The notes below the pieces were generated by a model. That model saw only the letters and a list, made by a program, of their open reading frames with translations. It ran no database searches and was not told the origin of the DNA. From positions 7,819,501 to 7,883,500 of the forward strand of contig NZ_CP127173.1 of assembly GCF_030264295.1 (NCBI RefSeq): a stretch of DNA of 64,000 bases. Direction: 5' to 3'. The DNA comes from Amycolatopsis nalaikhensis (GTDB lineage Bacteria > Actinomycetota > Actinomycetes > Mycobacteriales > Pseudonocardiaceae). A program made the position numbers and the translations under genes. Numbering within the stretch: position 1 is the stretch's first letter; each line of letters opens with the position of its first letter. Below, in pieces: positions 36,417-45,896 of this stretch.

Positions 36417-36470
36417 GGCCTCACCCTAACCGCGGGCACCGACACTTTTCGCGCACTAGCATGCCCGGCC

Positions 36471-36752
36471 ATGGACTACGGCATGCTGCTGCTCGGGATC
36501 GTCCTGCTCGTCGCCGTCGTGGGGCTGAGTTCCTCGGCCACCGAACGCAGGCTCGGGAAACGCCTCGACCGCGTCGAACGGAAGCTCGACGCCATCGCCG
36601 CGCACCTCGGCGTCACCACGGCAGAACCCGACATCCCCGAGGTGACCGCCCTGCTGCGGCAAGGCAAGAAGATCCAGGCGATCAAGGTCTACCGCGAACG
36701 CACCGGCGCGGACCTCAAGGAAGCCCGCGACGCCGTGGAGCGGCTCGCCTAA
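36471..36752 (+). CDS. Membrane-anchored protein with an L7/L12 C-terminal-like domain
   Basis: This 93-aa protein has one transmembrane helix at about 4-22 (GMLLLGIVLLVAVVGLS). A short charged coiled segment follows (RRLGKRLDRVERKLDAIAAH). The last 40 residues contain QGKKIQAIKVYRERTGADLK and EARDAVE, the pattern of the ribosomal L7/L12 C-terminal domain. Such anchored L7/L12-like proteins are common in actinobacteria and have no established function. Its TAA stop lies inside the IS target duplication and is preserved. Confidence 0.75.
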   Translation: MDYGMLLLGIVLLVAVVGLSSSATERRLGKRLDRVERKLDAIAAHLGVTTAEPDIPEVTALLRQGKKIQAIKVYRERTGADLKEARDAVERLA

Positions 36753-36776
36753 TACTGCAACGACACTTCGTGATGG
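36753..36776 (+). repeat. IS left terminal inverted repeat
   Basis: This 24-bp end begins TACTGCAACGACACTTCG and is an exact reverse complement of 38110-38133. It directly follows the CTAA target copy at 36749-36752. Confidence 0.95.
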
Positions 36777-36921
36777 CCGCGTCGTCGGTAGTGGCTGGCA
36801 CGCGCCCGGGCTTGGCTGGCTCGTCGCCATCGTGACCAGTGCATCGCATGCTGGCTTGTGCGGCGGATCGGTGCGGTGACGCGGTTGAGCAGTCTGCGAA
36901 TTTCGTTGGAGGTGAGCGGTA

Positions 36922-38055
36922 TCAGGCCGGGTGTGGATCCCCTTTTTTCGCGGCGTCTCGAGTGAGGACGAGAAACGCCGCTGCCGCCATGGAGAGAGTG
37001 ATATGCCGATACCATGCTTCGTATCGGCGGACCTGGTAGTGGTCGAGTCCTGTTTCGTTTTTCGCGGTTTGGAAACTTTCTTCGATTGCCCAGCGGCTTC
37101 CGGCGACGCGCACCAGTTCGCGGATGTCGGTGCCGGCGGGGCCGAAGCAAATGTAATAGGCGATATCGGTGGGATCGCTGACAGAGCGGCGGGCCAGCAG
37201 CCAGTGGCCGACTTCTTGTCGGCGTAGAGGCCGGATGTCGACCACCGCCCAATCGTAGATCCGTTGCCCGTGCGCTCCATCGCCGCAGGACAGACGTTGC
37301 CAGGCGGCCGGTTCGACCTCCGCGATGACGGCGCGGGCGCGTCGTTGCCGCAGATCCATGGAAATCACCATTTGGGACTTGGGTACGGCGAGTACATGTG
37401 CGATATCGTGTTCTTCCAGCCAGAGCCGCAGCCGCCCGACCTGCCCGTAGGCTTCATCAGCGGTGAACCACGCAAACGGGATTCTCGCGGCGAGCGCGCG
37501 TTCCACCATCAGTTGTGCCAACTCGGGCTTGGTCGCGAATCCGACGTCGTCGGGAATGCCGGCCGCAGCGCACCGGCCCCGATCCGCGATCCACTCTTTC
37601 GGCAGGTACAACTCGCGATCGATCAAAGCTCGTCCCCGATCCGAGGCGTACGCCAAGAACACGCCGATCTGCGAATTCTCGACTCGCCCGGCCGTGCCCG
37701 AATACTGGCGCGCCACGCCGGCGGATTTCGTGCCCTTCTTCACGAATCCGGTCTCATCGGCGATCAACACGCCGCGTTCGGCGTCCCCGAGCACGTCGAC
37801 CACCGCATCACGCACGTCATCACGCATGCCCTCGGCGTCCCAGGCGTAGAAGTTCAGCAGCCGCTGCATGCCCTGCGGACCCGCCTCGCCCGCCATCTCG
37901 GCCAGGGTCCAGCCGTTCTTGCGCTCGGCTTCCGCCAGCAGGCCCCGCAGGTAGGACACCATTTGCCGCCGGGGCTCCACCCGGGAAAACCGCGTCGCGA
38001 ACCGCCCCGCGAACGCAGCGAAACGCGCCGACCAGTCCGTCACCATCTCCAGCAC
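36922..38055 (-). CDS. IS701 family transposase
   Basis: This 377-aa transposase starts at GTG 38055. Acidic residues fitting a DDE nuclease are Asp in LIADETGFVKKG (~100), Asp in WFTADEAYGQV (~197) and Glu in WAIEESFQTAKNETGL (~328), the last followed by the typical helix DHYQVRRYEAWYRHI. Length and these blocks match IS701-type enzymes. No frameshift or premature stop is visible, so the element is probably able to move. Confidence 0.92.
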   Translation of the reverse strand: MLEMVTDWSARFAAFAGRFATRFSRVEPRRQMVSYLRGLLAEAERKNGWTLAEMAGEAGPQGMQRLLNFYAWDAEGMRDDVRDAVVDVLGDAERGVLIADETGFVKKGTKSAGVARQYSGTAGRVENSQIGVFLAYASDRGRALIDRELYLPKEWIADRGRCAAAGIPDDVGFATKPELAQLMVERALAARIPFAWFTADEAYGQVGRLRLWLEEHDIAHVLAVPKSQMVISMDLRQRRARAVIAEVEPAAWQRLSCGDGAHGQRIYDWAVVDIRPLRRQEVGHWLLARRSVSDPTDIAYYICFGPAGTDIRELVRVAGSRWAIEESFQTAKNETGLDHYQVRRYEAWYRHITLSMAAAAFLVLTRDAAKKGDPHPA

Positions 38056-38109
38056 ACAAGATCAACTACACGACCAACGAACCAGAGCCTAACCGACACG
38101 CGGATCAAT

Positions 38110-38133
38110 CCATCACGAAGTGTCGTTGCAGTA
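38110..38133 (-). repeat. IS right terminal inverted repeat
   Basis: This is the exact reverse complement of the left end, followed by the second CTAA target copy at 38134-38137. Confidence 0.95.
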
Positions 38134-38346
38134 CTAAGGCGCGCCGCCGATGTGCTTCGCCGACACGGCTTCCCACACGGCGTCGAAGTCGCGGTACCGG
38201 TCGGTGTCGGGCAGGCCACCCAACGAGCCGAGCACGGAGTCGCCGCCGCCGGCCGCGGCCGCTCGGCGCAGGAGCTCTTCGCGGCCGCACGGGTACTCCG
38301 CTTCGGCCAAGTGCTTTTCGAGGCTTGATCGGTCCGGAGCAGACAT
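38134..38346 (-). CDS. DUF2795 family protein
   Basis: This 70-aa protein contains LEKHLAEAEYPCGREELLRR followed by a Gly-rich turn and LGGLPDTDRYRDFDAVWEAV, the DUF2795 pattern of a small helical domain of unknown function. Its TAG stop is formed within the CTAA copy right of the IS. Before insertion it overlapped the stop of the L7/L12-like gene tail-to-tail; both genes remain full length. Confidence 0.75.
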   Translation of the reverse strand: MSAPDRSSLEKHLAEAEYPCGREELLRRAAAAGGGDSVLGSLGGLPDTDRYRDFDAVWEAVSAKHIGGAP

Positions 38347-38381
38347 GCTTGCGGCTTACCCGCCGCCGGCCGCGCGGAAAC

Positions 38382-39374
38382 TCAGCCGACGACGATCGTG
38401 TGGTCCGTGCGCGGCACCAGCTCGCCGATCACCGGGTGGCCCGGCAGCTCGGCCGCGACCAGCAGCCCGCCCGACGTCTGCGCGTCCGCCAGCAGGAGAG
38501 CCTCCTCCTCCGGAACCCGCGACAAGTCAGTGTGCGGGCGGACCCAGTCCAGGTTGCGCCGGGTGCCGCCGCTGACGTACCCGTCGCGCACCGCCTCCCG
38601 CGCGCCCTCGAGGTACGGGACCGCCGCCGGGTCGAGGCGCGCCGTCACGCCGCTCGCCCGGGCCAGCTTGTGCAGGTGCCCCAGCAAACCGAAGCCGGTC
38701 ACGTCCGTCGCGCACGTCGCTCCGGCCGCCAACGCCGCGCGGGACGCGTCGTCGTTCAACGTCGTCATCACGTCGATCGCCTGCTCGAACCGCTCACCGG
38801 TCGCCTTGTGGCGTGAGTTGAGCACGCCGACGCCGAGCGGCTTCGTCAGGGTCAGCGGCAGCCCGGCGCGCCCGGCGTCGTTGCGCAGCAGGCGATCCGG
38901 CGCGGCCACTCCCGTCACCGCGAGGCCGTACTTCGGTTCCGGGTCGTCGATGCTGTGCCCGCCCGCGAGGTGGCAGCCCGCCGAGCGGCAGACGTCGAGG
39001 CCGCCGCGGAGCACCTCCGCGGCCAGCGAAAACGGCAGCACCTCCCGCGGCCAGCCGAGCAGGTTGACCGCCACGACCGGTGTCCCGCCCATCGCGTACA
39101 CGTCGGACAGCGCGTTGGCCGCGGCGATCCGGCCCCAGTCGTACGCGTCGTCGACCACCGGGGTGAAGAAGTCCGTCGTCGCGATGAGCGCGGTCGAGCC
39201 GGAGATGCGGACCGCGGCCGCGTCGTCCCCGGTCTCCAGCCCCACGAGCAGCTCGCCCGCCGGGGAGACGGGCACGGTGCCAGTCAGGCCGCGGACGGCC
39301 TCCTCCAGCTCGCCGGGCGGGATCTTGCACGCACAGCCGCCGCCGTGCGCGTACTGCGTCAGCCGGTAACCCAC
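38382..39374 (-). CDS. selD: Selenide, water dikinase SelD
   Basis: This 330-aa enzyme makes selenophosphate from selenide and ATP for selenocysteine synthesis. The N-terminal catalytic stretch is GGGCACKIPP with Cys14, Cys16 and Lys17, so this is the cysteine form and needs no Sec itself. ATP/Mg motifs LETGDDAAAVRI, DFFTPVVDD and AGGHSIDD, and the late ADAQTSGGLLV, are all present. GTG 39374 is chosen to give the family's short N-terminus. It is divergent from selC with 54 bp between. Confidence 0.93.
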   Translation of the reverse strand: MGYRLTQYAHGGGCACKIPPGELEEAVRGLTGTVPVSPAGELLVGLETGDDAAAVRISGSTALIATTDFFTPVVDDAYDWGRIAAANALSDVYAMGGTPVVAVNLLGWPREVLPFSLAAEVLRGGLDVCRSAGCHLAGGHSIDDPEPKYGLAVTGVAAPDRLLRNDAGRAGLPLTLTKPLGVGVLNSRHKATGERFEQAIDVMTTLNDDASRAALAAGATCATDVTGFGLLGHLHKLARASGVTARLDPAAVPYLEGAREAVRDGYVSGGTRRNLDWVRPHTDLSRVPEEEALLLADAQTSGGLLVAAELPGHPVIGELVPRTDHTIVVG

Positions 39375-39428
39375 CGGTTCATCCTGCCCGCCGCGCCCGG
39401 GCTTGGCAGGATGGCACCCATGGTGCAG

Positions 39429-39523
39429 GGAGGCGTATCCGGCCTGGTGACCGGCACGGTCTTCAAAATCGTCGAGCGGCAGGTCCTGCCGCTGGCGGGT
39501 TCGATTCCCGTCCGCCTCCGCCA
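39429..39523 (+). tRNA. selC: tRNA-Sec (anticodon TCA)
   Basis: This 95-nt tRNA begins GGAGGCG and ends CGCCTCC-G-CCA with CCA encoded. The anticodon arm is ACGGT-CTTCAAA-ATCGT, giving UCA to read UGA. The long variable arm is a hairpin AGCGGCAG-GTC-CTGCCGCT, and the T arm is GGCGGG-TTCGATT-CCCGTC, making an extended 13-pair acceptor/T stack as required for tRNA-Sec. The final A is also the first base of the selA start codon. Confidence 0.96.
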
Positions 39524-40806
39524 TGCCTGACCCCCGCCGCGCGATCCCGCGCACGGACGCCCTGCTGGCCGAGCCCCGGATCGCCAAGGCCGCCGCGGTG
39601 CTGGGGCGCGAGCTGGTGAAATCCGTGGTCAAGGACGTCCAGCAGGTCGCCCGGGCGGGGGAAATCGCGCCGGACGACGTCGTTGACGTGGTTCTCGCGC
39701 GGCTCCCGGCGGGCGCGTCTTCGCTGCGCCCGGTGGTCAACGCGACCGGGGTCGTCGTGCACACCAACCTCGGCCGGGCGCCGCTCTCGCCGTCCGCGCT
39801 CGACGCCCTGGTCGCGGCGGGCGGCACCACCGACGTCGAGTTCGACCTCGGGACCGGTGACCGGGCTCGCCGCGGCCGCGGTGCGCTCGCCGCACTGGCC
39901 GCCGCCGTGCCGGATGCCGCCGCGGTGCACGTGGTCAACAACAACGCGGCCGCCCTGCTGCTCTGCGCGCTCGCCCTGGCGCCGGGCCGGGAGATCGTCG
40001 TCAGCCGCGGTGAGCTGGTCGAAATCGGCGACGGCTTCCGCATCCCGGACCTCCTCGAGTCGACGGGTGCCCGGCTGCGCGAGGTCGGCACGACGAACCG
40101 GACGTCGGCCCGCGACTACGCCGCCGCGCTCGGCCCGGACACCGGGTTCGTGCTCAAGGTGCACCCCTCGAACTACCGCGTCACCGGCTTCACCTCGGAA
40201 GCGCCGATCACCGAACTGGCGAGCCTCGGCGTGCCGCTGGTCGTCGACATCGGTTCGGGATTGCTGGCCCCGCACCCGCTCCTGCCCGACGAGCCGGACG
40301 CGGCGACCGCACTCCGGGCAGGCGCCACCGTCGTCACGGCCAGCGGGGACAAGCTGCTCGGCGGCCCGCAGGCCGGTCTGCTCTTCGGCGACGCGGACGT
40401 CGTCGAACGGCTGCGGCGCCACCCGGCCGCACGAGCCCTGCGCGTCGACAAGCTCACGCTGGCCGCTCTCGAAGCGACTGTGCGCGGACCACTGCCACCC
40501 ATGCGCGCCGCGCTCGAAGCGTCCGTCGAAAGCCTGCGAGATCGCGCACAAGCACTGGTCAGGGCACTGGACGGCGTCGACGCGCACCTCGTCGCCTCCG
40601 TGGCGGCCGTCGGCGGCGGGGGTGCGCCGGGCGTCGAACTGCCCAGCGCCGCGGTCAGCCTGCCCGTCCGGTACGCGACGGCCCTGCGCACGGGCGAGCC
40701 CGCGGTGGTCGGCCGCGTCGTCAAGGACCGCTGCCTGCTCGACCTGCGGACCGTGCGGCCGGAAGAGGACGTGAAACTCCTGGAAGCCGTCCGCCGATGC
40801 GGGTGA
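39523..40806 (+). CDS. selA: L-seryl-tRNA(Sec) selenium transferase SelA
   Basis: This 427-aa PLP enzyme converts seryl-tRNA-Sec to selenocysteyl-tRNA using selenophosphate. Seen are the N-terminal tRNA-binding region, NATGVVVHTNLGRAPLS (~70-86), the cofactor region VHVVNNNAAALLL, and the PLP lysine Lys277 in TASGDKLLGGPQAG. The ATG shares its A with the 3' CCA end of selC, so the message cannot both yield a mature tRNA end and keep this start codon. Its end overlaps selB by 10 bp. No better in-frame start is evident downstream. Confidence 0.93.
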   Translation: MPDPRRAIPRTDALLAEPRIAKAAAVLGRELVKSVVKDVQQVARAGEIAPDDVVDVVLARLPAGASSLRPVVNATGVVVHTNLGRAPLSPSALDALVAAGGTTDVEFDLGTGDRARRGRGALAALAAAVPDAAAVHVVNNNAAALLLCALALAPGREIVVSRGELVEIGDGFRIPDLLESTGARLREVGTTNRTSARDYAAALGPDTGFVLKVHPSNYRVTGFTSEAPITELASLGVPLVVDIGSGLLAPHPLLPDEPDAATALRAGATVVTASGDKLLGGPQAGLLFGDADVVERLRRHPAARALRVDKLTLAALEATVRGPLPPMRAALEASVESLRDRAQALVRALDGVDAHLVASVAAVGGGGAPGVELPSAAVSLPVRYATALRTGEPAVVGRVVKDRCLLDLRTVRPEEDVKLLEAVRRCG

Positions 40807-42518
40807 TCGTCACCGCCGGGCACGTCGACCACGGCAAGTCCACGCTCGTCCGCCTGCTCACCGGGATGGAACCGGACCGCTGGGCCGAGGAGCGCCGCCG
40901 CGGCCTCACCATCGACCTCGGGTTCGCCTGGACGCGGATCGGCGACGAGGACGTCGCGTTCGTCGACGTGCCCGGCCACGAACGGTTCGTGCCGAACATG
41001 CTGGCCGGCGCCGGACCCGCGCCCGCGGTGCTGTTCGTCGTCGCCGCGGACGAAGGCTGGATGCCGCAGTCAGCCGAGCACCTCGCCGCCCTCGACGCGT
41101 TCGGCGTGGCGCGCGGACTGCTGGTCGTCACCAAGGCCGACCGTGCCGATCCGGCCGCCGCGACGGAGGCCGCGCGGCGCGAGATCGCGGCGACGTCGCT
41201 GGGTGCCGTGCCGAGCGTGGCCGTCAGCGGCACCACGGGCGCGGGCCTCGGTGAGCTGCGCGCGGCGATCGCCGAGCTGGCGAAGAGCCTGCCGCCACCC
41301 GACCCGGACGCCGACGTCCGGTTCTGGATCGACCGGGCGTTCACCGTCTCCGGCGCGGGCACGGTCGTCACCGGCACCCTCGCCGCGGGGACGATCGCCG
41401 TCGGCGACGAGCTGCGGCTGGGGGAGTCGCGGGTGAAGGTCCGCGGGCTGCAGGCCCTCGGCGAGCCGCGCGACCGCGTCGAAGCCGTGGCCAGGGTCGC
41501 GGTGAACCTGCGCGGCACCGCCCGCGGCGACGTCGGCCGTGGCGACGTCCTGCTCACGCCCGGCCGCTGGCGCACCACCACCGAGTTCGACGTCCGGTTG
41601 CGCGGCCCCGACCCGCACCGGCACCTGGTGCTGCACTTCGGCACCGCGGCCGTGCCGGTGCGGGTCCGTCCACTCGGGACGGACACGGCGCGGCTGACCA
41701 CCGCGACGGCGTTGCCGCTGCGCGTGGGTGACCGCGGCCTGCTGCGCGACCCCGGCGAGCACCGGATCGCCGCCCGGTTCGACGTCCTGGACGTCGACCC
41801 GCCGCCGTTGCCCCGCCGCGGCGCGGCCCGGGCGCGCGCGGCCGAGCTGGCCGGATCGGACCTCGCCGCGACGTACCTGCGCCGCATCGGGTTCGCGAAG
41901 GCCGGGGACCTCGCCGCGATGGGCCTGCCGGAGACGGGCGTCCGCTGGGGTGACTGGCTCGCCGACGCCGAACGGATCGCGCAGGTGCGCGCGGCGGCCG
42001 CCACGATCGTGCGCGAGTGGGACAGCCTCGCCGCCGGCGTGCCGGTGGAGGCACTGCGGCAGCGGCTCGGCCTGCCCGCGCCGGAACTCGTCGCGCCGGT
42101 GCTCGCGGGCACCGGCTTCGAGGTGGCGGGCGGGCTCGTGCGGCGGCCCGGCGCCGGGCTCGACCCGGCCGTCGAACGGGCCGTCGAGAAGGTGGGGAAA
42201 CACCTCGCCGAGCACCCGTTCCGGGCCCCGGAAGCGGACGAGCTGCGGGCGCTGGGCCTGGGCCGCCGCGAGCTGGCGGCGGCCGTCCGGCTCGGCCGGC
42301 TGACCGCGGTCGCCGAGGGCGTCGTGCTCGGCCCGGACGCCGAAGAACGGGCCGTCGCCGTGCTGCGGGGAGTGGCCCAGCCGTTCACGGTCTCCCAGGC
42401 GCGGCAGGCGCTCGACAGCACCCGGCGGGTCGTGGTCCCGCTGCTGGAGCGCCTCGACGCGGCCGGACGGACCGAACCCCTCGGCGACGGCACGCGCCGG
42501 GTCTCGCGGACACCCTGA
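40797..42518 (+). CDS. selB: Selenocysteine-specific elongation factor SelB
   Basis: This 573-aa GTPase delivers Sec-tRNA to UGA codons marked by a SECIS hairpin. G1 is GHVDHGKST (8-16), G3 DVPGHERFVPNM, and G4 TKAD, followed by EF-Tu-like beta-barrel domains. C-terminal winged-helix repeats (about 370-573), which bind the SECIS, include AELAGSDLAATYLRRIGFAK and the tail LERLDAAGRTEPLGDG. ATG 40797 lies within selA, implying coupled translation. Confidence 0.94.
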   Translation: MRVIVTAGHVDHGKSTLVRLLTGMEPDRWAEERRRGLTIDLGFAWTRIGDEDVAFVDVPGHERFVPNMLAGAGPAPAVLFVVAADEGWMPQSAEHLAALDAFGVARGLLVVTKADRADPAAATEAARREIAATSLGAVPSVAVSGTTGAGLGELRAAIAELAKSLPPPDPDADVRFWIDRAFTVSGAGTVVTGTLAAGTIAVGDELRLGESRVKVRGLQALGEPRDRVEAVARVAVNLRGTARGDVGRGDVLLTPGRWRTTTEFDVRLRGPDPHRHLVLHFGTAAVPVRVRPLGTDTARLTTATALPLRVGDRGLLRDPGEHRIAARFDVLDVDPPPLPRRGAARARAAELAGSDLAATYLRRIGFAKAGDLAAMGLPETGVRWGDWLADAERIAQVRAAAATIVREWDSLAAGVPVEALRQRLGLPAPELVAPVLAGTGFEVAGGLVRRPGAGLDPAVERAVEKVGKHLAEHPFRAPEADELRALGLGRRELAAAVRLGRLTAVAEGVVLGPDAEERAVAVLRGVAQPFTVSQARQALDSTRRVVVPLLERLDAAGRTEPLGDGTRRVSRTP

Positions 42519-42537
42519 AAACGTGGCCCGGCCGCGC

Positions 42538-42613
42538 TGAAGGGGACGTTCGTCTCGTCTGATGCGTTGAAGGGGACTTTCCTCGCATCAGATGCCAGGA
42601 AAGGCCCCTTCAG
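42538..42613. repeat. Paired 30-bp-pitch repeat with hairpin (family 2)
   Basis: TGAAGGGGACGTTCGTCTCG at 42538 and TGAAGGGGACTTTCCTCGCA at 42568 are direct repeats 30 bp apart. The second unit pairs with the inverted segment GGAAAGGCCCCTTCA at 42598-42612 to give a long hairpin. It lies between selB and the formate dehydrogenase operon and may terminate selB transcription or attenuate read-through. Confidence 0.7.
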
Positions 42614-42671
42614 CCCGCCGGTGCGGTGGTTGGAGCTGCGGCGGCGGGGTATCGCTACTACCGTGCCAGGC

Positions 42672-45600
42672 ATGGGTGTACGGCGGTGGGTCGAAGGCTG
42701 GCCGGTGTACCGGCAGCTGACCGGACCCGACCGGACCGCCCGCGCCGCCGCGGCCAAATCGGACGGTTCGGAGAAATGGCACGCGCGCACCGAAGACGCC
42801 GACCGCGTCGTCCGCTCCGTCTGCCCGTACTGCGCCGTCGGCTGCGGCCAGAAGGTCTACGTCAAGGACGGCCGCGTCACGCAGATCGAAGGTGACCCGG
42901 ACTCGCCGATCTCCCGCGGCAGGCTCTGCCCGAAGGGGTCGGCGAGCAAGCAGCTCGTGACGAGCCCGAGCCGCGTCACCGAGGTCCTCTACCGCCGCCC
43001 GCACGGCACGGAGTGGGAGCGCCTGCCGCTCGAGCGGGCGATGGACATGATCGCCGACCGGGTGCTGAAGACCCGCGCCGAGACGTGGCAGGACGTCGAC
43101 GACCAGGGCCGCGTGCTCAACCGCACGCTCGGCTTCGCCAGCCTGGGCGGGGCGACCCTGGACAACGAAGAGAACTACCTTATGAAGAAGCTGTACACCG
43201 CGCTCGGCGCGATACAGATCGAAAACCAGGCCCGTATTTGACACTCCGCCACGGTTCCCGGTCTGGGGACCTCCTTCGGTCGTGGGGGCGCCACGACGTT
43301 CCAGCAGGACCTCGCCAACGCCGACTGCATCGTCATCCAGGGCTCGAACATGGCCGAGTGTCACCCGGTCGGGTTCCAGTGGGTGATGGAGGCGAAGGCC
43401 CGCGGCGCCAAGATCATCCACGTCGACCCGCGGTTCACCCGCACGAGCGCGGTTTCGCACGTCCACGCGGCCCTGCGCGCCGGGACGGACATCGCGTTCC
43501 TCGGCGGGCTGATCAACCACGTGCTGAGCAACGACCTCGACTTCCGGGAGTACGTGCTGGCCTACACGAACGCGGCCGCGATCCTGCGTGAGGACTTCCA
43601 GGACACCGAAGACCTGGACGGGCTGTTCTCCGGTTACGACCCGGAGAAGCGGCGCTACGAAATGTCCTCGTGGGAGTACGAAGGCGCGCCGACGCTGCCC
43701 GCGGCCGGGTCCACCGACCCGGAGCAGCCGGGCGAACCGGGCTCCGAACAGCACGGCGGCGAGGCGCACCAGCAGTCGGCCAGGGCGGACACCTACGGCA
43801 GCGGGGGCGCGGCGATCGGCGGCAAGCCGAAGACGGACGAGACGCTGCAGCACCCGCGCTGCGTCTTCCAGGTGCTCAAGCGCCACTTCGCGCGGTACAC
43901 CCCCGAGGTCGTCGCGGACGTCTGCGGCCTGCCGGTCGAGCAGTTCGCCGAGATCGCCGAGGCGATCACGAAGAACTCGGGCCGCGACCGGACGACCGCG
44001 TGGGTGTACTCGGTCGGCTGGACCCAGCACACGGTCGGCGCGCAGTACATCCGGACGGCGTCGATCCTGCAGACCCTGCTCGGCAACATCGGGCGTCCCG
44101 GCGGCGGCATCCTCGCGCTGCGCGGGCACGCCAGCATCCAGGGCTCCACCGACATCCCGACGTTGTTCAACCTGCTGCCCGGGTACATCCCGATGCCGCA
44201 CGCGCACCAGCACCAGAGCCTCGACGAGTTCGTCGAGGCCGACGCCGGCAAGACCGGCTTCTGGGGCAACATGCGCTCCTACACGGTCAGCCTGCTCAAG
44301 TCCTACTGGGGCGACTCGGCCCAGCCGCACAACGACTTCCGCTTCGGCTACCTGCCGCGGCTGACCGGCGACCACGGCACCTACGCCACCGTGCGGAAGC
44401 AGATCGAAGGGGAGTGCAAGGGCTACTTCCTGGTCGGGGAGAACCCGGCGGTCGGCTCGGCCAACGGCAAGTTCCAGCGGCTCGGCCTGGCCAACCTCGA
44501 CTGGCTCGTCGTCCGCGACCTGCAGCTGATCGAGAGCGCGACGTTCTGGAAGGACGGCCCGGAGGTCGAGACCGGCGAGCTGACGCCGGAGGAGATCGGC
44601 ACCGAGGTCTTCTTCCTGCCCGCGGCCGCCCACACCGAGAAGGACGGCAGCTTCACCAACACGCAACGGCTCCTGCAGTGGCACCACAAGGCCGTCGAGC
44701 CGCCCGGCGACGCCCGCAGCGACCTGTGGTTCTACTACCACCTCGGCCGGCTCATCCGGGAGCGGATCGGCGACGACCCGCGCGACGCGCCGATCCGCGA
44801 CCTCACGTGGAGCTACCCGGTCGAGGGGCCGACGGACGACCCGAGCGCGGAGTCGGTGCTCGCCGAGATCAACGGCCACGGCCCGGACGGCCCGCTCTCG
44901 GCGTACACGCAGCTGAAGGACGACGGCTCGACCGCCTGCGGCTGCTGGATCTACTGCGGGGTCCGCGCCGACGGGAAGAACCAGGCGGCCAACCGGCAGC
45001 CGGGCGCCGAACAGGACTGGATCGCGAACGGCTGGGCCTGGGCGTGGCCGGCGAACCGGCGGATCCTCTACAACCGCGCGTCCGCGGACCCGGACGGCAA
45101 GCCGTGGAGCGAGCGCAAGAAGCTGCTCAGCTGGGACGCGCGGCAAGGCAAGTGGGTCGGCCCCGACGTCCCGGACTTCGAGCCGACGAAGGCGCCGGAC
45201 CACGTGCCCCCCGAGGGCGCCCAGGCGCAGGAGGCGCTCAGCGGCCGCGATCCGTTCATCATGCAGACCGACGGCAAGGCGTGGCTCTACGTCCCGGCCG
45301 GGCTGGCCGACGGCCCCCTGCCCACGCACTACGAGCCGTTCGAAAGCCCGGTGGAGAACGCGCTCTACGGCCGGCAGGAGTCGCCGACGCGCCAGACCCT
45401 GGACAGCCCGTCGAACCCGTACAACCCGGCGCGGAGCACGGTTTACCCGTACGTCTTCACGACCTACCGGCTCACCGAGCACCACACCGCCGGCGGGATG
45501 AGCCGCACCCTGCCGTACCTGTCCGAGCTGCAGCCGGAGTTCTTCTGCGAGGTGTCCCCGGCGCTGGCGGCCGAGCGCGGCCTCGAAAACGGCGGCTGGG

Positions 45601-45896
45601 CCACGATCATCTCGGCCCGGACCGCGATCGAGGCGCGAGTGCTCGTCACCGAGCGCGTGAAGCCGCTCAAGGTCCGCGGCCGGACCATCCACCAGGTCGG
45701 GCTGCCCTACCACTGGGGTCCGAACGGGCTTTCGCGCGGCGACGCGGCCAACGACCTGCTGTCGATCGTGCTGGACCCGAACGTGCACATCCAGGAGTCG
45801 AAGGCGGCCACCTGCGACATCCGGCCGGGACGGCGGCCCCGCGGTGCCGCGCTGCCGGCCATGGTCGAGGAGTATCGGAGGCGGGCCGATGGCTGA
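42672..45896 (+). CDS. fdhA: Formate dehydrogenase alpha subunit, selenoprotein (UGA at 43239 = Sec190)
   Basis: This 1074-aa molybdopterin oxidoreductase oxidises formate to CO2. The N-terminal [4Fe-4S] site uses Cys51, Cys54, Cys58 and Cys86 (CPYCAVGCG, RLCPKG). In-frame TGA 43239-43241 falls in ENQARI-Sec-HSATVPGLGTSFGR, the exact position of selenocysteine in FdnG/FdoG-type enzymes. A SECIS hairpin starts 11 bases later. Reading continues in the same frame through SNMAECHPVGFQW and the C-terminal domain to 45896. ATG 42672 gives MGVRRWVEGWPVYRQL; earlier in-frame starts fall in the repeat. No twin-arginine signal is seen, so it is probably cytoplasmic-facing. The full Sec machinery lies directly upstream. 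Confidence 0.95.
43239..43271 (+). promoter_or_regulatory. SECIS element for selenocysteine insertion
   Basis: UGA (43239-43241) is followed after 11 bases by stem GGTTCCC (43253-43259), loop GGTCT (43260-43264) and stem GGGGACC (43265-43271): seven pairs with one G-U. Spacing and the GGUCU loop match the bacterial formate-dehydrogenase SECIS bound by SelB. Confidence 0.9.

Larger units (their letters stand above)
36753..38133 (-). mobile_element. Complete IS701-type insertion sequence
   Basis: The element is 1381 bp, bounded by perfect 24-bp terminal inverted repeats (36753-36776 and 38110-38133) and flanked by a 4-bp direct repeat CTAA (36749-36752 and 38134-38137). A 4-bp YTAR duplication is characteristic of the IS701 family. 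It carries a single transposase on the minus strand, with no passenger genes. Removing the element and one CTAA joins the stop codons of two convergent genes, showing the empty site directly. Intact ends and ORF suggest recent insertion and possible activity. Confidence 0.93.

Noticed and set aside
42567..43241. A short truncated formate dehydrogenase ending at TGA 43239
   Set aside because: The frame continues with full homology after TGA, a SECIS hairpin follows at the right distance, and all Sec genes are adjacent, so the TGA encodes selenocysteine.
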